Assembly (NCBI RefSeq): GCF_025766255.1 | Contig: NW_026516760.1 | Location: 1 to 64,000, forward strand | Source: Zychaea mexicana | Lineage: Eukaryota; Mucoromycota; Mucoromycetes; Mucorales; Lichtheimiaceae | Length of the DNA stretch: 64,000 nucleotides | Reading direction: 5' to 3' | Program-made: the position numbers and the translations under genes | Part shown: positions 32,684 through 43,991 of the stretch, in pieces | Numbering within the stretch: the first letter of the stretch is position 1 | How the letters are laid out: the number at the start of each line of letters is the position of its first letter | Notes under the pieces: generated by a model | Databases searched by the model: none | Told to the model about the DNA's origin: nothing | The model's input: the letters and a program-made list of their open reading frames with translations, nothing else

Positions 32684-34795
32684 ATGAACCAACTCAACCT
32701 TCTCGCATTCTTAGCCATTATGGCTGAATTTGTTCCTATTTTAGGAGTTACATTGACGCTCTTAATTGAAAGAGCAAAACACCTTGCTGAAAACCATCAG
32801 TATATTGAGTATGAACCTCTTGTCACACAACTGAGGTCAGAACTCGAAAAAGACCTTACACAGGCTAAAGTTGATAAAAAAACTAAAAATAATACACGCA
32901 ATAAAATAATTGGAAGAATTCGAGAATATGTGAGATTCCTTAAATCCTCAAATCCTCAATTTTCCGATGCAATGTTAGAGGGTAACACCTCTGGTGCAGG
33001 TTCCTCGCAGGGCGGTAAAGAATTCCGATTCCAAAATACTAAAGGGCTGTTCACATATATTTGTAAGGACTTCCATTTAACAAAAGAGCAAATCATGGAA
33101 TGGTTTATAAAACATGAACGTATTAGTTATCGAATTGAAAAGGCAATTGCATGTGATGAAACTACACCAGAAACCAATGAGAAACATGTACACATATGGA
33201 TACAAATGGATGAGCGATTTGACACAAAAACAGCACGTAAATTCTTTACTATTGATGGTGTTACTCCAAATATCAAACCAGGTGGTAATCCACAAAAGTC
33301 TATTAGCTATTGTATGAAAGGAAAAGATTATATTTGTTATAATATGGATCCAATTTATGAAATTAAAACCAGAAAAATGCACCAACAGCTACTTAGATAT
33401 CAATTAATTACTAAGCAGCTTAATATGCGGAAGGCTACCGAAATATATCCAGAATTGCTATGGAAATATGATACTGTAAAATCAAATTTAAATTCTTACT
33501 TTCATGATGCAGATATGGAAAATAACCCTGGAAATAAATTACATATGTGGTCTATGTTTAGTATTGAAACAATGTTTGGTGGCAAAAATAAGATACCACA
33601 ATACTGGATTGTAGGTCCATCAAATGTAGGTAAGACATATAACATTGATGTATTAGAACTAGGTGGTCATCGAGCATATTTAATGAATAAAGAAAATGAT
33701 TGGTCAGATTATAAGGATGATGATTATGATTTTATGTATAATGAAGAAACAGGTTCTGATTTCAAATTAACATTTTTAAACCAAATGTTAGAAGGAACAC
33801 GGTTAAAACTTAATGGCAAATTCACAAAGTCAATAACTAAAAAGAAAAATATGCCAATAATACTGAATAGTAACTATATGCCGCACATGTTATACAAGAA
33901 TAAATCAGTATATGAGTTAGAACCAACGCTCAATCGTTTATATATTATCTATGTTGATAAGAACTGTAAAGGTCATATAATATGGAATCCATACACAATG
34001 AAGGTGAAGGATTATGAAAATAAATTCATGTATTATGAAAACATGGATATGTATGAAGACTTATACAAAGATGAATTCGAAAACGAATACCAAGATCAGC
34101 ATACATTTATCCGTTATGCACATAATAGTGGTCAGGATGGTATCAAAAAATATACACCGATGGATAAAACAGTAGAGGAACTGCAAGAATTAGCTGATAC
34201 AGAAGAATATATGAAGGAACAAGAAAAAAAACATAATAGTAATAATACACAGAACAATAAACAGCATAAACCACCTCAACAAAATAATAGAGGATGGTCA
34301 ACTGTAAAGGCACTCCTACCAGAAGATTGTAGACATTGGGAGGATGTATTAAATGATATAAAATGTGATGAAGTTATAACTGATAACATCGATTGGGAAA
34401 ACCTACCACAAGATACAGAGAAACATAAATATATAGATGTCAGTACATCCGAATCAGAGCAAAGCAGTGACTGTAATATACCTAATACTATACCAAAACG
34501 TAAAAAGAAAAAAAGACAAAATAAAAATAAATGGAGAAACAAGAAGGTAGTAGAAGAAATAAAACCAAAAGAATATTTTAAAAAGCATAAGGATATAAAA
34601 CAGGCTATAATAGATGATATAGATATAACAAAAGAAACTGACGTCAAAAATAAGTCAACAGATACTAATATAAGTACAAGTATAACTAATGAATGCATAA
34701 AACATAAATATAATTGGGCAAGTAAACGAGAGGTTAATGCGGTCAGTTTCAATATGAGATTTTTTAATAAACAAAGAAATAAGAAATTAATTTAG
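32684..34795 (+). CDS. CRESS-type Rep: HUH endonuclease plus SF3 helicase (copy 2)
   Basis: An intact frame of 703 residues from the ATG at 32684. The frame is open upstream to 32501 only because of Tigger terminal sequence, so I do not use the earlier Met. All motifs of copy 1 are conserved: FTYICKDF, HVHIW, YCMK, GPSNVGKT and PIILNSN. From the linker onward the two proteins are about 97 percent identical, but residues 1-88 are only about 60 percent identical, although the membrane helix (FLAIMAEFVPILGVTLTLLI) is kept. A roughly 10-bp insertion near the 3' end extends the frame so that it overlaps the stop of the convergent DDE gene. Confidence 0.85.
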   Translation: MNQLNLLAFLAIMAEFVPILGVTLTLLIERAKHLAENHQYIEYEPLVTQLRSELEKDLTQAKVDKKTKNNTRNKIIGRIREYVRFLKSSNPQFSDAMLEGNTSGAGSSQGGKEFRFQNTKGLFTYICKDFHLTKEQIMEWFIKHERISYRIEKAIACDETTPETNEKHVHIWIQMDERFDTKTARKFFTIDGVTPNIKPGGNPQKSISYCMKGKDYICYNMDPIYEIKTRKMHQQLLRYQLITKQLNMRKATEIYPELLWKYDTVKSNLNSYFHDADMENNPGNKLHMWSMFSIETMFGGKNKIPQYWIVGPSNVGKTYNIDVLELGGHRAYLMNKENDWSDYKDDDYDFMYNEETGSDFKLTFLNQMLEGTRLKLNGKFTKSITKKKNMPIILNSNYMPHMLYKNKSVYELEPTLNRLYIIYVDKNCKGHIIWNPYTMKVKDYENKFMYYENMDMYEDLYKDEFENEYQDQHTFIRYAHNSGQDGIKKYTPMDKTVEELQELADTEEYMKEQEKKHNSNNTQNNKQHKPPQQNNRGWSTVKALLPEDCRHWEDVLNDIKCDEVITDNIDWENLPQDTEKHKYIDVSTSESEQSSDCNIPNTIPKRKKKKRQNKNKWRNKKVVEEIKPKEYFKKHKDIKQAIIDDIDITKETDVKNKSTDTNISTSITNECIKHKYNWASKREVNAVSFNMRFFNKQRNKKLI

Positions 34796-36276
34796 AGCTG
34801 AATACTATGTGTGGCCATATATTTATGTAGCATTTCCCGGGAATTAAACTTATCAACTGTTAACCAGCTATTATCCTTTACACTATATCCAACCCACTTA
34901 ACCTCAAATATGTACTTATTATCAGTATACACATGTCCTACAATCTTCTCAATTTCATATGAATTACCATGTTCTCTATTTCTCTGTTCTCTTTGATTTT
35001 CTCTCTTGCATTTAGATGTATTATTTTCAGTTTCTTCCTCACTATCTATAGCCATATCTATTGATTGATTAATATTAAGCTGTAGAAATTTCTGCTGCAT
35101 GTCAACCATTTCGTGATATTCAGTATTTACTTTTTGCTCATTTGAAAATACTAAGTCAAGTTTGTTTTTCTTACTTGGGAATTCAAAATCTTTTCCATAC
35201 TATAATTTATGATGTGGTTGTACCTCTATATTATACTTCTTTACAAATCGCCATATATTAGTAAGAATACAAGCAACACGAAACTGAATATTATAATATC
35301 TTATCTCGGTTATTTGCAATGCTGCACGATTATTATTAAATCGTTCAAATTTAGAGCCTAACATAGAGAACTGTGCTTCTATTACTGAACGAAATGATCC
35401 AAACTTGTTATTAAAGTATGTCTCATTGATTGTTAACTTTTGTCCCGGTTCTTTTCTTATGGGATGTAAAAAATTACAGTCATAAAAACTATATCCAGCA
35501 TCTGTCGCATTATCTTTAAACTTTTGTATAAATAAGTTATATCCACCATCCATTCCTAAACAATCTGCCTCACTTATTTTATTATATAGTGTTATATTAA
35601 TAAACATAGTACCATCATTTCCGATAGCACATTTTTCAGATACTGAAACATGTGTAATTATTTCACTCATATCCTGTATAACCTGTGTACGTACAGCTGG
35701 CCCTTTTAATTTATATGAATATAACTGTGATTGTGACTCATTTGGTTTATAATACTTTATTTTACTATCATGTCCATCAATAAATAGTGTAACATTCTTA
35801 AAACCATCTGGATTGTTTATTATTGCTGATAGAATGCGAATATGTGGTGATGAGAACATACTATCTAAATCTTGTTTTACCTTTTTATTCACTTCATTAT
35901 AGTTAGTAATCTAGAACCGCTTATATAAATCATAAAATGTTGCATATGGCATAACAGTATGCATATCCTTTCCTGATACACCTGATACCATATGATATAA
36001 TAATGCAAGTCCTTTTTCAATCTCGTGGTATAGCCCTGGATATTCAATATTCTCATATGAAACTGTAAGAAAATAAAATAGAGGTATAAATCCAAATCTA
36101 TGAAGTAATACATCCTTTATATCATTTATTGTATTATTCTTCATATCTTTAATAGCTGTTCTATGATTAAATCTATGTTGCATTTCAGGCCAAGATTTAT
36201 CAAGAAAAGTCCATTTATTATCAATTAAATTTTTAATTTCAATATCGAGTTGTTCAGTGTGTTGTGTTGTGTTCAT
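34792..36276 (-). pseudogene. X-element DDE-chromodomain transposase, full length with two TAG stops
   Basis: A single minus-strand frame of 494 codons, including both internal stops. The N-terminal helical domain (1-120) has RFNHRTAIKD and EKGLALLYHMVSG. The DDE core has FIDGHDSKI (first Asp), CLGMDGGYNL (second Asp) and FGSFRSVIEAQFSMLGSKF (Glu), like the DDE_Tnp_4/Harbinger-IS5 group. The chromodomain is C-terminal (VKWVGYSVKDNSW). Conserved Trp codons are TAG at 35911-35913 and 35200-35202. The copy at 39557 shares the first stop but not the second. The chromodomain probably targets the transposase to marked nucleosomes. Superfamily placement is inference. Confidence 0.85.
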
Positions 36277-36352
36277 TTTTATTTGTTGTTATGTACTTTA
36301 AACAATCGCTCTTTTTTTTCTCATAGGAGGCTACCAATATAAATAAAAAAAT

Positions 36353-36360
36353 TCAATTTT
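36353..36360 (-). promoter_or_regulatory. AAAATTGA promoter-like box, DDE gene of X copy 2
   Basis: The minus strand reads AAAATTGAATTTTTTT, 76 bp upstream of the ATG at 36276. It is identical in position in the second DDE fragment (39999-40006). Confidence 0.65.
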
Positions 36361-36404
36361 TATTATTTTTATTGTAAATCAATAATTATTTCGGCCACTG
36401 ATGT

Positions 36405-36736
36405 TGTAACAGTGTCGGCCCAGATACTTACAATCAGGAACGTGAATGGGTAGACAGTGTGGATCAATGAATAAGGTGAGACTCGGATATATCAAAGGAT
36501 AAAACGATAGGGATCCATATAACTCAGGATCCCGTCTTTATATATACGTCGAGTAATAGGGGGCTAGCTATTGTCTAAGTATTGATCTACATCATAACTT
36601 CTATCTAGAATATCCACGCCTATTACTCCATATTCAACCATGCGGTTGACCGCAAGTCATCCTATCATCTGAACCATGCGTTGTCGATCGTCAACCATGC
36701 AGGTTGGATATCGTCATAACGGTATGCACCGTTACA
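36405..36736 (-). repeat. 3' LTR of Ty3/gypsy element RE (right half)
   Basis: A 332-bp LTR in minus orientation, about 97-98 percent identical to 10456-10787. On the minus strand it is preceded by the polypurine tract GGGGGAGGA and followed by ACATC. ACATC differs by one base from the CCATC that precedes the left LTR, consistent with one 5-bp target duplication in the GGCCACTAATGG site of X. Confidence 0.88.
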
Positions 36737-37112
36737 TCCTCCCCCGTCTACTTCAAGAGGTCGACTCGAAGTAAAACGTCAGGTGCTCGCCGTCGATCCG
36801 TCGACTCGTCCAAAGTAATTCTTGATTTGCGTCGTTTCGATCGCCGTCCTTTGTAGCTCGTTAATGTCTGTGCGTCGATCTGCGAGTAGTATGCACCGTC
36901 CTTGTGTGCGTCCAAGTGGGTTCGTATGCTGGAACTCTTCTACAGCAGTGACGGATCGTTTTGTGCGTCGACTGGATAGAAATCGTCCCGGTCTAGGGTT
37001 CTCCCCCCGCAAATTAAAACGTCGTGAGAGATCCCAAAAGGTGGTCGTCGTGGTGAAATAGACCCAGAGGAACTATAAAAAAAATAAACACCACAACCCA
37101 TTGCACATACAG

Positions 37113-38849
37113 TTACCTGTTTCGTCTGTGTTTGGGCGGACGACCACGGCGTCGAGGAAGTAAATTCGTATCCGAAGCTTTTGATGGCGTCGCTTCCTTG
37201 GATTGTTTGAAGTCTTGAAGAGCCTCGGGCGCATTGGAAAGGTGTTCGGCGGGTTCCCACGTCGCCTCGTGTAAGGGATAACCTTTCCACTTAACCAAAT
37301 ATTGTAGCTTGTTTCGTCGCTTGCGCTCGTCGAGAATGGCTTCAACTTCCCATTCGTCTTCGTCGTCAGAAACATTGGTGATCACTGGTGGTGGCCGTTC
37401 TGGCTTGCGTCCCACATCGTCAGGTTCCAAATATTTCTTGAGGGCGCTCACATGGAAAACGTTGTGAGCCCTGATCGAAGCCGGCAAATCAAGCTTGTAT
37501 GCCATGGATCCAATACGTTCAAGGATTTTGTAAGGACCCGCCCACCGTGGAAGTAACTTTCTGGCGGGAGCGTTGGAATAAACATCAGGATTCAAGTGGG
37601 TCGTCTTGACTAATACGTCGTCATCCACGTCGAATTCCAGATTACGTCGCTTCATATTGGCATACTTGGCTTGGCGATCCGTTGCTTCCTTGATTGCCTC
37701 AGTGACTTGAAGGCGGATAGACTCCAAACGTGTAGCGAGAACGTCTGCTGAATCAACATCAGAGGAGGCAGATCCCGTGGTCAAAGCGAGTGACACCTGT
37801 CGTCCCAAGTCAGCGTAAAAGGGTGTTACCCCTGTAGAAGCGTGCTTGGCGTCGTTGTAGGTGTGCTCGAGGACCGGCAGCCATTCGTCCCAATCCGATT
37901 GATTATATACAACGTAATGACGAAGCATATCTTCAAGCGTTCGATTCGTGCGTTCCGTCTGTCCGTCTGATTCTGGGTGTAGACTGCTGGACAAATTTCT
38001 TTGTACCCCAAGCATCGTCGTCAAGGCCTTCCAGAATCTAGAAGTAAAGCGGACATCTCGATCCGAGACTACGTCTGATGGTAAGCCGTGCTGTCAGTAT
38101 ATCTCACGCAAAAACAGATGAGCAAAATCCTCTGCTGTATCAGTCGTCTTGCATGGAGCAAAATGTGCGCGCTTTGAAAACCGATCCACAAAAACGGCAA
38201 TTGCATCGAACTTATGTAGCGTCTTCGGCAAGTGTGTGATAAAATCAACCGAAATTGAGGTCCATCGTCCAGAAGCTAGTTGCAATGGCTGCAACAAGCC
38301 TGCTTTTTTGGCATTTGGCAACTTGGTACGCTGGCACATGTCACACGTCGCAATATAACGTCGCACTGTTTTGTTCATATGTGGCTAGTAGTAAGTTCGT
38401 CCAAGTCGTTCGACCGTTGCATCGATGCCGCGATGACCGGCGATTGGTGCGTCGTGTGCGTCATGCAAGAGGGTGTTGAGAAGCGTTGGCATGCGCGGCA
38501 CACAGATTTGGCGTCGTCCATCTTTTTTGCGATAGATGATGCCGTCGGCTAGTTCGAACTCTTCGTCGTCGTCGTTCGTCCGAAGCCGAGTCAAAACGTC
38601 TGCCCAAAAAGAATCGTCCTTGTAGTGCTGAGTGCATTCCTTGCCAAGCGTCTCCCCCCTCACTGTGAGGACCACAGCACAAAGTTCCATTGAGACGTCG
38701 GGGTTGACATGAGCACTTAGTTTGCAAACAATATGGAAGATGGTAATTTGTATGAAGTTTTTGTTTGAGAGAAAATTATGCGCACAATAGCTTGTACAAC
38801 AAACAATGGTTTCTTGGCCGTTGCTGTTGCTACTAGGAATTATAACCAT
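37113..38849 (-). pseudogene. Ty3/gypsy Pol 3' part: integrase and chromodomain (RE right half)
   Basis: One minus-strand frame contains, in order: an HHCC integrase zinc domain (HDAPIAGHRGIDATVERLGR, then CDMCQRTKLP), catalytic segments SVDFITHLP, a second Asp in the DVVSDRDVRF region, HPESDGQTERTNRTL (Glu), a C-terminal integrase domain (AGPYKILERIG), a chromodomain (LVKWKGYPLHEATWEP) and a basic AT-hook-like tail (RRRGRPPKHRR). Conserved Trp codons are TAG at 38385-38387 and TGA at 38094-38096. No reverse transcriptase is present. The frame begins at a junction with DDE transposase sequence at 38849. Confidence 0.85.
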
Positions 38850-39922
38850 AATTTATGATGTGGTTGTACCTCTATATTATACTTCTTTACAAATCGCCAT
38901 ATATTAGTAAGAATACAAGCAACACGAAACTGAATATTATAATATCTTATATCAGTTATTTGCAATGCTGCACGATTATTATTAAATCGTTCAAATTTAG
39001 AGCCTAACATAGAGAACTGTGCTTCTATTACTGAACGAAATGATCCAAACTTGTTATTAAAGTATGTCTCATTGATTGTTAACTTTTGTCCCGGTTCTTT
39101 TCTTATGGGATGTAAAAAATTACAGTCATAAAAACTATATCCAGCATCTGTCGCATTATCTTTAAACTTTTGTATAAATAAGTTATATCCACGATCCATT
39201 CCTAAACAATCTGCCTCACTTATTTTATTATATAGTGTTATATTAATAAACATAGTACCATCATTTCCGATAGCACATTTTTCAGATACTGAAACATGTG
39301 TAATTATTTCATTCATATCCTGTATAACCTGTGTACGTACAGCTAGCCCTTTTAATTTATATGAATATAACTGTGATTGTGACTCATTTGGTTTATAATA
39401 CTTTATTTTACTATCATGTCCATCAATAAATAGTGTAACATTCTTAAAACCATCTGGATTGTTTATTATTGCTAATAGAATGCGAATATGTGGTGATGAG
39501 AACATACTATCTAAATCTTGTTTTACCTTTTTATTCACTTCATTATAGTTAGTAATCTAGAACCGCTTATATAAATCATAAAATGTTGCATATGGCATAA
39601 CAGTATGCATATCCTTTCCTGATACACCTGATACCATATGATATAATAATGCAAGTCCTTTTTCAATCTCGTGGTATAGCCCTGGATATTCAATATTCTC
39701 ATATGAAACTGTAAGAAAATAAAATAGAGGTATAAATCCAAATCTATGAAGTAATACATCCTTTATATCATTTATTGTATTATTCTTCATATCTTTAATA
39801 GCTGTTCTATGATTAAATCTATGTTGCATTTCAGGCCAAGATTTATCAAGAAAAGTCCATTTATTATCAATTAAATTTTTAATTTCAATATCGAGTTGTT
39901 CAATGTGTTGTGTTGTGTTCAT
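38849..39922 (-). pseudogene. 5' fragment of X-element DDE transposase (inversion breakpoint 2)
   Basis: The fragment encodes the N-terminal domain and whole DDE core, almost identical to 36276-35200, with the same TAG at 39557-39559. It ends exactly after the Trp codon of the HHKLW segment, where RE sequence begins. The 3' remainder, starting at the next codon, is the fragment at 12424-12830. Confidence 0.85.
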
Positions 39923-39998
39923 TTTTATTTGTTGTTATGTACTTTTAACGATTGCTCTTTTTTTTCTCGTAGGGGGCTACCAATATAAATAAAAAAAT

Positions 39999-40006
39999 TC
40001 AATTTT
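39999..40006 (-). promoter_or_regulatory. AAAATTGA promoter-like box, DDE 5' fragment
   Basis: 76 bp upstream of the ATG at 39922, in the same context as 36353-36360. Confidence 0.6.
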
Positions 40007-40037
40007 TATTATTTTTATTGTAAATAAATAAATAATT

Positions 40038-40058
40038 CGGCCACTAATGGTTATACCG
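40038..40058. other. Uninterrupted X boundary/intergenic site
   Basis: GGCCACTAATGGTTATACC is intact here. In the other two copies the retrotransposon RE begins in the middle of it. The related dyad at 9257-9277 marks the far side of the coiled-coil gene. Confidence 0.45.
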
Positions 40059-40129
40059 ATCATAGCAATTTTATTATTTATATTACAGCTAGTAGATTAT
40101 AATTGGTTAGACAACTAATAGCAGGAAGT

Positions 40130-40410
40130 CATAGAAATATCCTTCAACCTCCTTAAATACTAGGGGGTTTCTTTTTTTTTCATTGCAAAATCGTTCTTTT
40201 CCCAAAAGATAAGTCATATTATTGGTTTTATAATCTTGCAAGAAAAGCATGATAACAAGTCTACCTATGAACCCTGCCCTTCGCTGGAGAAGTATCCTAG
40301 CCTTGATAGCATTTGCTATAGCAATTGCGTCCCAGCTGGGAGTGGGAGCCGTAGTTTATCATTATGCTATTCATGTTGGCAGCACATATGTCAATGAAGG
40401 TATCAGGTAA
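40130..40410 (+). repeat. Repeat R, copy 2
   Basis: Inverted counterpart of 8040-8310. It starts where X sequence ends (around 40125-40135), so it marks the right-hand insertion border of X copy 2. Confidence 0.65.
40249..40410 (+). CDS. Small membrane-type ORF in repeat R (copy 2)
   Basis: A 53-residue frame: MITSLPMNPALRWRSILALI followed by a hydrophobic Ala/Ile stretch and the tail VVYHYAIHVGSTYVNEGIR. One membrane segment is likely. The stop follows a GGTAA that could be a splice donor, so this may be a first exon. No family recognised. Confidence 0.4.
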   Translation: MITSLPMNPALRWRSILALIAFAIAIASQLGVGAVVYHYAIHVGSTYVNEGIR

Positions 40411-40693
40411 AAACGTTGCCGGCATATGGCAGGTATATCAGTAACAATAGATTTGCTATATTTTATAATTTTTTTTGAAAATAACTAATTTATAAAGATT
40501 TCTGAGTTTAAAATCATATGTACTATTTATTTTCATTTAAAAAAACTTAAAATTTTTAATATATACATTTATATATAAAATAAATGATATTTTTTAAAAA
40601 TTAAAATTGACTGTTTTTATTGCTTAAACAAATATAAATTCTAATAATTTTGAAAATAAAAATAAATGGTAAGTATAAAAACTAATTTGTTTA
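40411..40693. other. AT-rich non-coding stretch
   Basis: Nothing recognisable; runs of A and T only. It ends at the TA target duplication of the IS630-like element. Confidence 0.5.
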
Positions 40694-41116
40694 TGGTGCC
40701 CGTCACCTAGAAACGTAAATTTTTGGACCAATTTTTGATGTTTTATTTCAACTTTTTTCACTTATATAACCCACTTTTTTGGCTTCATAGAACGATAGAG
40801 AGAGGCTCAAAGAGCAATTCTATGAAGCATTTATACTTACTTACAGGCAAAAAAATTGAGAAATAAAGCGCCAAAGTTGCAGTAGATTCGAAAATTTAGC
40901 AGAGGATTTTGTCAGAATGTCTACCCCACCATACACTAGTGTATGACATTGAATCGGCGATCTTCATATTAGGAAGGTAGTGTAACATTAGTGATAAGCG
41001 CCGGTGTAATATATACCTCAGCCTTCCAATCAACATTGACTGTAATAGTGCCATGTAAATTATAAGTAGGATGACAAAGTTTTATTGTTCCTTCTTCTTC
41101 CAAAACATTCTATACA

Positions 41117-43585
41117 ATGGGGAGACTCAACAAGCGCCAGAAGCACCTTAAAAGCATGCAAGAGTCAAAGAACACACTCAAGTAAATTTCTTGTGCATTC
41201 AAAGAGAACTGTCAGGCTTTAAGAATCATTTGAGAGTAGTTTGTTTACATTAAGTCATCCTACCCCTCATTACTAGCGTTAATGAGCCTACTTGGGTACC
41301 ACTTGTGGATAACGTGAACGAAAGTGAATACAATGAGCTTTTCGATTTCGACGATGAAATGTGGGAGGATACTGCCGAAAGTACCAATCAAGACGCTGCT
41401 GATGCAGAGGACTGGCAGCTGCTTGGAGTTTCTGCAACAACCTTAGTAGATTCTGCCACCAATTTGAGTCTTGAGTGGTGAGATGGTGCTGATGACTACC
41501 TTCCAGACTATAGAGGTGTGATTGACTTATTTCTTCTAGTTTGTTTGTTGACTGTTTCATCTTCTTACTGCAGTCGTTTCCAAATACAGGAAATGGCAAA
41601 AAAACTGCACAGCGCCGTCATAGAAATGCAAGAGAGCTCGCTGCATCGGGTAAAAAGCATCGAAAAATAACAGAGTTCTTTGCTGCGTCATTGACCACCG
41701 ATCCATCATCATTGTCAGCTGCAGATGAAGCCTTGATCGTTCTCGAAGATCAATCGCTAATGAAGGAGAGATATGCGGCTTTGCAACAACTGATGCAGAC
41801 CAGCAGTCGCCATCAGGCCAAATAAAGCCATACGATGTCCTACGGTACAATTGTGTCTTGCAATTCCTGGGATATCTAATCGAGCACCAAGGCCAAAAGA
41901 AACAGAAAATCGTCGAATCTGAAAGAATTGCGAAACAATTAGGTGGTGGTTCCATACAGTATTTGGGTCAGGCAATCAGATCGTGGACCAAATCATATGT
42001 CTCACTAGCAAAGTAACTGCTCATCGCCAAGGCAAGCATTCTAAGCGAATTTCTCTGCTTGCCGATGAGGATATCAAGCTTGCAATTTGCAAGTATATCA
42101 AAGAGCAGCCCCCACAGCAAAGAAAAGTGGAGCTGATCAGAAAAAAAATTGCAAGAAGATATCATCCCACGAAAGCTCGGTGTGCCGGTGTCGATTGGTG
42201 AAAGAACAGTTGCGAGAGCTTTGCACTTGTGGGGATACAAATTCCAAAGAAATATGAAGAATGTACGTATGAATGCTTTTTACCATTTGACTATCTATAT
42301 GCATTGAGTGGATATATTGGTTGAACGGATTTATAAGTTGAGTGGATGTACAGATCGAGCAGATATTGTAGGCTGAGCTTAGATTCTTTTATAGGTTTTT
42401 TACGATGGCCACGAAAGAGATGATGTGGTGAAATATAGAAAGGAATGTACCAAGAGAATGCTGACATACGCCAAAAATATGGTCACATACACCGGCGAGA
42501 GTATGGAAATCGAGTGTGTTCCGGACACTGTACGTAATGGCGAAACCCGTTATGTGCTAGTTACACACGACGAATGCATTTATCTACTCGAACGACGGTG
42601 TCAAATCTGCATGGTTCACTGAGGAAGAAACCGTTTTGACACCTAAAAGTCAAGGTCAATCAATAATGATTTCTGATTTTATGTGCTCCTGCCATGGATC
42701 GTTGAAGATTGATCCAGATGATGAAAGATTTGGTGATCTCCAATTCAAGGAATCCAGAGCAATCTTCTATCCTGGCGCAAATAGGGACGGCTACTGGACT
42801 AGCATGAATATGGTGAAGCAGTTACGCGAGCGAGCCATCCCGATCTTCAATGCACTACATGGAGACGATTGCATTGGTATGTGCACATGAAGGGAGAATA
42901 TCATATATTACTTGATTTTGAGTTTTTAACGATCGTAAGTAGCTGTTTTCTGCTTCGACCAGAGTAGCAATCATAACGCGTTTGCACCAGATGCGTTATG
43001 CGTTAATAGAATGAGTCTGCATCCCACAGACGCGGATGCTGATCCTGGCAACCATTTTAAGTCCGGATGGTTTTATACCGAGCTCTCTGGGTATGGGAGG
43101 GTACCAAAGCCGCAAAACATGTATTTCAAAGATGATAATGAACAACTGAAGACCAAAGGCATCAAAAGAGTAAGTGATCATACTTTTTTTAGCTTGAAGC
43201 TAAAGCCAATATATATGTTTTCTGTGCACCAAGATCTTGTCCTGTATCTATCATTTATATAATGGTTTAGATCTTGCAAGAGCGTGGCGCATGGATTCCT
43301 GGTCTATTGTTGACATGTAAGAACAGCCCTGGTACATCTGATAACTGCTGTTGCGCTCGTCATCTTCTTGGGTCCCATCCTGATTTTCGGAGACAGGTGA
43401 CAGCTCTTGCAGAAACTGTTGAAAATGCTGGCCATGTATTCGATCTGTATCCCAAGTTTCATTGCGAATGCAACTTTATTGAAAGATACTGGGTTGCTGT
43501 AAAGAGAATTGCCAGGGAAGAATGTGATTATAGCTTCAGATCCCTCTCCCAAAACATTACACAATATTTAGATAGCATTCCTTTA
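41117..43585 (+). pseudogene. IS630/Tc1-like DDE transposase (outer element), 5' part
   Basis: Pieces of one gene run along this strand. They start MGRLNKRQKHLKSMQESKNT at 41117, continue through a Lys-rich second exon (41575-41825), and include GHERDDVVKYRKECTKRM, then THDECIY (first Asp), FDQSSNHNAF (second Asp near 42955) and FHCECNFIERYW (Glu near 43460). Some gaps are clear introns, for example 43168-43270; others contain frameshifts, so the copy is decayed. It matches the intact 720-residue protein at 46947-49109 along its length. The gene is cut at TTA (43583-43585) by the Harbinger and resumes at 49738. Confidence 0.8.
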
Positions 43586-43991
43586 GGGTGCTCTCAAAAA
43601 GGGCGAACGGCCGTTCGCCCCACCCACGAATAGAAATAATTTTAAAATGCCGAAAAATTGTATCCATATGAAGGTGGGTCGAAGCTTCCAAATTGAGCGA
43701 ATCGTCGTCTCAACAAATTGTTGAGACGACGCCTCGGTCCGAACTCGAAAAGGAAAGTAGCTGTGTCACATCCATGCAACGGCAATCGACTTGAATTTGG
43801 GAAAGCAGAAAAGGTATCATTTTTCCTATACCTGTCAATAGTACATCATCATTGCAGTACCAATAGTACAGCTAGGTATCGCTGATATGAATGTTTTTAG
43901 AAATACAAGTTTATTCTGATCGTGCTTAAAAGATACGAAGAAACACAAAATAAATAAAGAAACCGCTCTTTTCCAATTTTCTTTTTTTTCA

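Noticed and set aside
36779..37012. Minus-strand 77-codon frame downstream of the integrase
   Set aside because: It lies between the end of Pol and the polypurine tract without domain or relatives; treated as non-coding.
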